Assembly (NCBI GenBank): GCA_025350285.1
Contig: JANXYE010000667.1
Span: 1-9,684, forward strand
DNA from: Chloroflexota bacterium
GTDB taxonomy: Bacteria > Chloroflexota > Dehalococcoidia > Tepidiformales > Tepidiformaceae
Length of the DNA stretch: 9,684 nt
Direction of reading: 5' to 3'
Positions 5,586 through 9,684 of this stretch are shown one piece after another. The notes under the pieces are model-generated. The model saw only the letters and a list, made by a program, of their open reading frames with translations. It was not told the origin of the DNA and did not search any database. Each line of letters starts with the position of its first letter. The first letter of the stretch is position 1. The position numbers and the translations under genes are program-made.

Positions 5586-6929
5586 CTAACGCGGCCCGAA
5601 CTCGACGAACAGCTCCCGCGGTGAGCGAAAGCCCCCTGAACCAGTGACGGGTGAGGTGACGCCTTCGTGCGTCGCAAACCCGGGCCGGGAGTCCGGCATC
5701 GCGGCCATCAGCATCTTGCAGGCGAGGACGGCCTCCTGGCGGGCCATCTGGTAGCCCATGCAGAAGTGCTGGCCCATGCCGAACCCGAGGTGCCCGGCCT
5801 TGCCGTCGGCGTACCGCCCGGAGCGAAGCTCGCGCCCGAAATGGAGGTCGTCGCGATAGATGTCGAACGTGTCCGGGTCCTTGAAGACGCGCTCGTCGCG
5901 GTTGCCTGCGCCGAGGGAGAGGATGATTGATGCCCGTTCCGGGATCACCTTGCCGTGAAGTTCGACTTCGCAGGTGGTATGCCGCCCCTGCGTATGGACC
6001 ACGGGATCGAAGCGCATCATCTCGGTGAACACGCGATCCCACAGGTCCGGATCCCGCTTCACGTCTTCGAACTGGTCTGGTCGCGTGTAGAGCATGTGGT
6101 ACCACATGTTTGAGATGGCCTTGTCCGTGGTGTCGCCGCCGGCCGCGAGCAGGAGGCAGATGAAGCCCTTGACCTGGTCCACGTTCATGCGCTCGCCGTC
6201 GAGTTCCGCGCCCACGATGCGCGAGATGAGATCCTCCTTGGGCGAGGCGGCGCGCTCGCGGATGAGCGGATCGAGATACTCGAACATGTCGTTGCGCGCC
6301 TGCATGCCGCGGAGGAAGAACTCGCCGCCGAAGCCGAGCCCGGCGATCAGCGCCTGGTACCAATCGACGAACTGCTCTTCATCGGAGCGCGGCAGGCCGA
6401 GCATGTTCGAAATGACCCGCACCGGATACTGGTTCGAAAACTGCGTGACCAGGTTGATTGTCTTGACGGCCGTCAAGCCGGCATCGACGTCCTGGGCGCT
6501 TTGGCGGCTAAACCGTTCGATCTGTTCGGCCGCCACGCGTTCGATAACCGGGAGAAACGCCTGGAGACGATTGCCGACGAATTGGTCGGCCACGACGTTG
6601 CGGATCCAGCGATGTCGCGGCCCGTTGCCGTACTCCAGGATGTTCGGCCCGAAGACCGACTCGGTCCCAAATTGGTACGGGCCATCTGGCTTGTAGACGG
6701 CACGGTCGAACCGTTCGTTGTCCTGGAAGATGGCGACGACGTCTTCATACCGGCTGATCACCCAGCGGTTGTGGAAGAGGTCATGGTACGCGGGGTAGTA
6801 GTCGCGCAGCCGCTTGTAGAGCGGGAAGGGATCCTGGCGAAACTCGTCGCCATCAAACTCCCTTGGATCGACCCCACGCGGGACGACGGGAGCGGGTTTG
6901 GTCTCGGGGCGGGTCATCGTGCTGGCCAC
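5586..6929 (-). CDS. Cytochrome P450
   Basis: A 447-residue soluble bacterial P450, a heme-thiolate monooxygenase that inserts one oxygen atom into an organic substrate using electrons from a ferredoxin or flavodoxin partner. All core motifs are present: C-helix GPRHRWIR (103-110), I-helix oxygen-binding AGGDTT (263-268), K-helix E303-M-M-R306, the meander-region stretch AGNRDERVFKDPDTFDIYRD (341-360), and the heme loop FGMGQHFCMG (383-392) with axial ligand C390. There is no N-terminal membrane anchor, so it is cytoplasmic. At 447 residues it is somewhat longer than the usual bacterial length of about 400; the extra length includes the N-terminal lead. The GTG at 6929 is chosen because GGAGG is 7 bases upstream; an ATG four codons later has no good site. 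No redox partner lies in the window. Substrate and CYP family are not assigned. It is 68 bases downstream of the small helical gene. Confidence 0.96.
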   Translation of the reverse strand: MASTMTRPETKPAPVVPRGVDPREFDGDEFRQDPFPLYKRLRDYYPAYHDLFHNRWVISRYEDVVAIFQDNERFDRAVYKPDGPYQFGTESVFGPNILEYGNGPRHRWIRNVVADQFVGNRLQAFLPVIERVAAEQIERFSRQSAQDVDAGLTAVKTINLVTQFSNQYPVRVISNMLGLPRSDEEQFVDWYQALIAGLGFGGEFFLRGMQARNDMFEYLDPLIRERAASPKEDLISRIVGAELDGERMNVDQVKGFICLLLAAGGDTTDKAISNMWYHMLYTRPDQFEDVKRDPDLWDRVFTEMMRFDPVVHTQGRHTTCEVELHGKVIPERASIILSLGAGNRDERVFKDPDTFDIYRDDLHFGRELRSGRYADGKAGHLGFGMGQHFCMGYQMARQEAVLACKMLMAAMPDSRPGFATHEGVTSPVTGSGGFRSPRELFVEFGPR

Positions 6930-6936
6930 GGGCTGT

Positions 6937-6941
6937 CCTCC
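6937..6941 (-). promoter_or_regulatory. Ribosome binding site that sets the P450 GTG start
   Basis: The minus strand reads GGAGG, 7 bases before the GTG at 6929. The in-frame ATG at 6917 would be 19 bases away, too far for this site. Confidence 0.7.
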
Positions 6942-6997
6942 AGGAAGTTGGACGTCTGGCCAGTATCCTGAGCGATGAGACGAACGGGCGCAATGGG

Positions 6998-7279
6998 TCA
7001 GGCTTCCGGGAGGGCTCCGGCTTCGCCGCGGCGGCGAATTTCGGCGCAAGCGCGGGCGAGGAGGCCGTCATCCACTCGGCCCCGGAACGTCTCCTCGGTC
7101 CAGAGGGCGAGGATTTCGGATTCGGAAGCGCCGGGGTGGCGGGATCCGATGTACGCCCTGCGCAACCCCTGCATCTGCTCGCACCAGGCCAGACCGTCGT
7201 CGAGGCGGTCGGCACGCGTTCGGGCGGCCAATCGCGCGTGCATCCACGCAGCAGCCTCAGGCGTCGTATCGCGAGGCAC
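6998..7279 (-). CDS. Small helical protein coupled to the nucleotidyltransferase gene
   Basis: A 93-residue, probably all-helical protein. The start is GTG at 7279, set by GGAGG 6 bases upstream (7286-7290) inside the end of the preceding gene; the two genes overlap by 23 bases, a sign of translational coupling. An in-frame ATG at 7342 gives a longer frame but lacks such a site. Residues 6-50 (TPEAAAWMHARLAARTRADRLDDGL...MQGLRRAYIGSRHP) followed by SESEI resemble a recurrent type of small protein with the outline 'L...R...RL...M...LR.....I..RHP..SE.E', which I associate from memory with neighbouring nucleotidyltransferase-like genes. I know no assigned function. It may bind or control the upstream protein, as HEPN-type partners do, but no HEPN motif (R-x4-6-H near the C-terminus) is evident. 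Confidence 0.75.
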   Translation of the reverse strand: MPRDTTPEAAAWMHARLAARTRADRLDDGLAWCEQMQGLRRAYIGSRHPGASESEILALWTEETFRGRVDDGLLARACAEIRRRGEAGALPEA

Positions 7280-7823
7280 GACTGGCCTCCAGTGCGCTTG
7301 AGAGGTCGAGGCGGCCGATCCAGTCGCGGAAATACTTGTCATCTTCGTCCACGAGTCCCATCGCCATTATAGCGTGCACGTCGCCGAGTTGCCGATCAGA
7401 GAGAGAGTCCTTCGCCCACCGAAGCTTGGAGAGTACAAGGTCGTCGGGTGAAATGGTGGGAACAGTCACTCCGTGCCACCCCACTTCACGGCGCCGCGCG
7501 AATGCGCTTCGGTCAAACGGATGAGCGGCAAGCGGAGCGATATCAACTTTGAACCCGCCTTGCAGAGGCAACGCGTTGAACATCATCTGTCGCTCCACCG
7601 AATCGCGGACCATCTCCGAATCGAGCATGTATTCAGGTTCGAAAACGCTCGAAAGCGCCGCTGCGTCGAGCCCTCGACAGTCGAGTACCAGGTCCATGTC
7701 GGCAGTCGCCCGAATGCGGCCGTAGAGAAAGCCGGCCACCGAGCCAACCATCATCCACGAGTAGCGCGCTGCGATGAGTTTTCCGGCAACCAGCGATAGC
7801 GAGTCCAGCGGTGTGGTTTCCAT
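7257..7823 (-). CDS. Nucleotidyltransferase-fold protein (minimal, antitoxin/AbiE-type-like)
   Basis: A 188-residue protein with a pol-beta-type nucleotidyltransferase signature. WMMVGSVAGFLYGRIRATADMDLVLD (residues 23-48) carries the G27-S28 loop and the metal-binding D42-x-D44 pair, and FKVDIAPL (91-98) supplies the third carboxylate, D94. These are the residues used to transfer a nucleotide to a hydroxyl group. The segment TISPDDLVLSKLRWAKDSLSDRQLGDVHAI (123-152) matches the conserved C-terminal half of small stand-alone nucleotidyltransferases of the DUF6036/AbiEii-like kind. Such proteins often belong to toxin-antitoxin or abortive-infection pairs; here the 93-residue downstream gene is the evident partner. 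The ATG at 7823 lies 2 bases after the stop of the TPP-enzyme gene, with no clear ribosome binding site, so translation may depend on termination upstream. The protein target is unknown. Confidence 0.85.
   Translation of the reverse strand: METTPLDSLSLVAGKLIAARYSWMMVGSVAGFLYGRIRATADMDLVLDCRGLDAAALSSVFEPEYMLDSEMVRDSVERQMMFNALPLQGGFKVDIAPLAAHPFDRSAFARRREVGWHGVTVPTISPDDLVLSKLRWAKDSLSDRQLGDVHAIMAMGLVDEDDKYFRDWIGRLDLSSALEASRASRYDA
7286..7290 (-). promoter_or_regulatory. Ribosome binding site inside the nucleotidyltransferase gene
   Basis: The minus strand reads GGAGG, 6 bases before the GTG at 7279. It fixes the start of the small helical protein within the last codons of the upstream gene. Confidence 0.7.
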
Positions 7824-7825
7824 CG

Positions 7826-9466
7826 TCAGCTCAGCTTCGAGCTGTAGCTGCCGAAGGCTTGCGTCGTTGCCCGCGCGTATGGGTCCACGACGACGTTCAC
7901 GACGGCCGGGCCGCCGCAGTTGAGCGCCCGTTCGAGGGCCGCACGCAGGTCTTCCGGGCGCTCAACGTACTCGCCGTGGGCGCCGAACGCCTTCGCGACC
8001 TCATCGTAGCGTGTCATCAGGAGGTCTCGGCCTGGGACCTTGCGGTCGCGGATCGCACCGGTCCAGCCACCGTTGTGGGAGATCACACAGACGACCGGGA
8101 GCTTGTGGCGGACGGCCGTGTCGATTTCCTGGATATTCATACCGAAGCTGCCGTCGCCGCCGACGAGGACCACCTGCCGGCCAGGATTCGCGGCGGCGGC
8201 GCCCACGGCAGCCGGCAATCCGACGCCCATACAACCATTCGGGCCGGCGTTGATGCGGCCGCGGGGGACGAAGCTCGGGATGCTCTGGCGTGCGAAGTTC
8301 ATGATCTCGTGGCCGTCTTCGACGATGATCGCGTCGCGCTTGACGGCGTCGCGGACTTCGCCACAGAGGCGAAGCGGGTGCATTGGCATGGAGTTGTTCG
8401 CGATTTGCGCTTCGGTTTGGTCGCGCCGGGCCGCATCGACCTGCCGCAGGTGGTCCACCCAGGGGGAATCGCGTTTGTTGGGGAAGCCGTCGAGGCCGGC
8501 GTTGAGCTGTTCCAGGACGCGCCGGGCGTCGCCGACGATGCCCATTTCGACCGGCCGGTTGTGCCCAACCTCGGCCGCGTCTGAGTTAATCATGATGAAC
8601 TTGACGTCGGCCGCGAAGCGCGGGGATGCGCCGAAGCCGATGATGAAGTTCATCCGCGTGCCGACGAGCAGCACGGCGTCCGCCTCCGAGAAACCGGCCG
8701 AACGGGCGCCGAGAAAGGAAAGGTCGTGGTCTTCGGGGATCAATCCGCGCGACTGGGGCGTGGTCCAGAAGGGGATGCCGGTGCGTTCGACGAACTCCTG
8801 CATTTCCCGGTCGGCCCCGGCCCAGGCGGCGCCGCTGCCGCCGATGACGATCGGGCGCTCGGCCTTGCGGAGGATGTCGAGGGCGCGGTTCACGGCGGCC
8901 GGGTCGCCGGGCAGGGCTGTGCGCTCATAGGCCGGCGGATAGTAGACCTCGGTGTCCTCGACGCGCTTGTAGAGCACGTCGCCGGGGAGGTCGAGGTAGA
9001 CGGGCCCGGGCTTAGCGCCCATCGCTTCGCGGAAGCAGCGGTTGATGAGCTCGGGCAGGCGCGCACTGTGCAGGGCGCGTTCGGCCCAGCGCGTGACCGA
9101 CTTGAAGCAGGACACCTGGTCGAACTCCTGGAAGGCATCCATACCGAATTGCGAGGTCGGTGCCGCGCCGCCGAGGGCGATCACGGGGGCGCAATCGGTG
9201 TAGGCGTTGGCGATGCCCGTCAGCAGGTTCGTGGCGGCCGGGCCGGAAGCCGCCATGCAGACCCCGGGCCGGCCCGTTGCCCGGGCATAGGCGTGTGCGG
9301 CCATCGCCGCGGCCTGCTCGTGCCGTACATCGATGGTGCGGATGCCAGCGTCCTGGCAGGCCCCGGCGAGGTCGATAATCGGTCCGCCCATGATGTAGAA
9401 GATGGTATCGACGCCTTCGCGCTTGAGTTGATCGACGATGAGCTTGTAGCCGGGAACCTGGGCCAT
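7826..9466 (-). CDS. TPP-dependent enzyme, 2-hydroxyacyl-CoA lyase / oxalyl-CoA decarboxylase / acetolactate synthase superfamily
   Basis: A 546-residue enzyme with the three-domain layout of this superfamily. The N-terminal pyrimidine-binding domain (about 1-175) has RHEQAAAMAAHAYARATG with catalytic Glu E50, and KPGPVYLDLPGDVL (152-165). The central domain (about 185-330) has LLVGTRMNF (266-274). The C-terminal pyrophosphate-binding domain has AGPNGCMGVGLPAAVGAA (407-424) and the metal motif G437-D438-G439 running to H464-N465. The motif AFQEFDQV (111-118) and the tail FGSYSSKLS resemble 2-hydroxyacyl-CoA lyase and oxalyl-CoA decarboxylase more than anabolic acetolactate synthase, and no small-subunit gene is nearby. 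Likely reactions are carbon-carbon cleavage of a 2-hydroxyacyl-CoA or decarboxylation of a 2-oxo or oxalyl substrate; this is inference. The ATG at 9466 has GGAGG 7 bases upstream. The gene leads the minus-strand series, with the nucleotidyltransferase gene 2 bases downstream. Confidence 0.93.
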   Translation of the reverse strand: MAQVPGYKLIVDQLKREGVDTIFYIMGGPIIDLAGACQDAGIRTIDVRHEQAAAMAAHAYARATGRPGVCMAASGPAATNLLTGIANAYTDCAPVIALGGAAPTSQFGMDAFQEFDQVSCFKSVTRWAERALHSARLPELINRCFREAMGAKPGPVYLDLPGDVLYKRVEDTEVYYPPAYERTALPGDPAAVNRALDILRKAERPIVIGGSGAAWAGADREMQEFVERTGIPFWTTPQSRGLIPEDHDLSFLGARSAGFSEADAVLLVGTRMNFIIGFGASPRFAADVKFIMINSDAAEVGHNRPVEMGIVGDARRVLEQLNAGLDGFPNKRDSPWVDHLRQVDAARRDQTEAQIANNSMPMHPLRLCGEVRDAVKRDAIIVEDGHEIMNFARQSIPSFVPRGRINAGPNGCMGVGLPAAVGAAAANPGRQVVLVGGDGSFGMNIQEIDTAVRHKLPVVCVISHNGGWTGAIRDRKVPGRDLLMTRYDEVAKAFGAHGEYVERPEDLRAALERALNCGGPAVVNVVVDPYARATTQAFGSYSSKLS

Positions 9467-9473
9467 GGTGGCA

Positions 9474-9478
9474 CCTCC
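9474..9478 (-). promoter_or_regulatory. Ribosome binding site that sets the TPP-enzyme start
   Basis: The minus strand reads GGAGG, 7 bases before the ATG at 9466. The frame stays open upstream to 9562, but that extension (Pro/Arg/Gly-rich, crossing the heptamer tract) does not resemble the family. Confidence 0.7.
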
Positions 9479-9535
9479 GAGTGGTGGGCGCATTCTGGCG
9501 CGTGGAGCGTCCATTGGCGAATGGCCTGCGGGCCG

Positions 9536-9588
9536 CCGTTGGCCGTTAGCCGTTGGCCACAAGCTGCTAGCCCTAGCTTCTAGCTTCG
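9536..9588. repeat. Tract of 7-bp tandem repeat units
   Basis: Three phased heptamers CCGTTGG, CCGTTAG, CCGTTGG occupy 9536-9556. After a short joint (CCACA) come AGCTGCT, AGCCCT (one base short), AGCTTCT and AGCTTCG at 9562-9588. Both sets have a period of 7. The layout resembles short tandemly repeated repetitive sequences known from some bacterial genomes (for example heterocyst-forming cyanobacteria). It lies in the non-coding region upstream of the TPP-enzyme gene. Confidence 0.6.
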
Positions 9589-9684
9589 GCGACGCCGTCG
9601 GACGGCCCTGGTGGTTTGCATCCTGCCGGAGCCGACAAACGGATGGCGGCGAGCACGAACGCTGTGACCTTGTAGCGCACCGGA

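Larger units (their letters stand above)
9467..9684. other. Upstream region of the TPP enzyme, mostly non-coding
   Basis: These 218 bases hold the ribosome binding site of the TPP-enzyme gene, a small inverted repeat (CCATT-GGCG-AATGG, 9511-9524), the heptamer tract (9536-9588) and a GCCGTC/GACGGC dyad (9594-9606). No convincing promoter was found. On the minus strand, bases 9573-9683 read as an open frame that starts PVRYKVTAFVLAAIRLSA and stops in the heptamer tract. This could be the 3' end of a gene entering from the right, but it is too short to call. Confidence 0.4.

Noticed and set aside
5578..6363. Minus-strand 261-codon frame inside the P450 gene
   Set aside because: Arg/His-rich shadow; the P450 frame carries all catalytic motifs.
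7811..9583. Plus-strand open frames of 257, 296 and 285 codons opposite the TPP enzyme
   Set aside because: They mirror the codon periodicity of the minus-strand gene, which has intact family motifs from end to end.
9594..9606. GCCGTC-G-GACGGC dyad as a terminator
   Set aside because: The loop is too short for the full arms, there is no T-run on either strand, and short GC dyads are expected by chance.
1..9684. CRISPR array, tRNA, rRNA, insertion sequence or transposase
   Set aside because: No regularly spaced direct repeats of 25-40 bp, no recognisable cloverleaf or rRNA segment, and no transposase-like protein on either strand.

Overview
The window looks like chromosomal DNA from a GC-rich bacterium. 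Third codon positions are strongly G/C, GTG starts occur, and several starts are set by clean GGAGG-type ribosome binding sites. The gene mix combines an F420-type luciferase-like monooxygenase, a type-2 malate/lactate dehydrogenase, a soluble cytochrome P450, a 2-hydroxyacyl-CoA-lyase-like TPP enzyme, a DinB-fold protein and small nucleotidyltransferase and HEPN genes. This mix would fit a Chloroflexota lineage (Dehalococcoidia- or Thermomicrobia-like) or, less likely, an actinobacterium. The taxonomic guess is inference; no rRNA or marker gene is present.

Layout, left to right. Positions 1-180 are open in frame 1 and may be the 3' end of a gene that enters from the left. A 621-residue exported protein of unknown function follows on the plus strand (286-2151). 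It has a signal peptide, a TIM-barrel-like body and C-terminal beta-sandwich modules. Its last codons run 41 bases into the convergent dehydrogenase gene (2111-3190, minus). That dehydrogenase and a luciferase-like oxidoreductase (3277-4320, plus) diverge from an 86-bp intergenic region that holds a TATACT box and an inverted repeat.

From 4324 to 9466 every gene lies on the minus strand. In transcription order these are the TPP enzyme, a nucleotidyltransferase-fold gene two bases downstream, a small helical protein overlapping it by 23 bases, a cytochrome P450, a DinB-like protein, a 99-residue unknown and a UPF0332-like HEPN protein. The HEPN gene ends only 3 bases from the end of the luciferase-like gene. 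Upstream of the TPP enzyme (9467-9684) lies a non-coding tract built from 7-bp tandem units.

How the genes may work together is inference. The four enzymes (2-hydroxyacid/2-oxoacid oxidoreductase, F420/flavin monooxygenase, P450, acyl-CoA lyase/decarboxylase) fit oxidative breakdown of organic acids or hydrocarbons, but no single pathway can be assigned. The least ordinary parts are two compact two-gene units of toxin-antitoxin type (nucleotidyltransferase plus helical partner; 99-residue protein plus HEPN) interleaved with these metabolic genes, the heptamer tract, and a tandem quasi-palindrome in front of the DinB gene.
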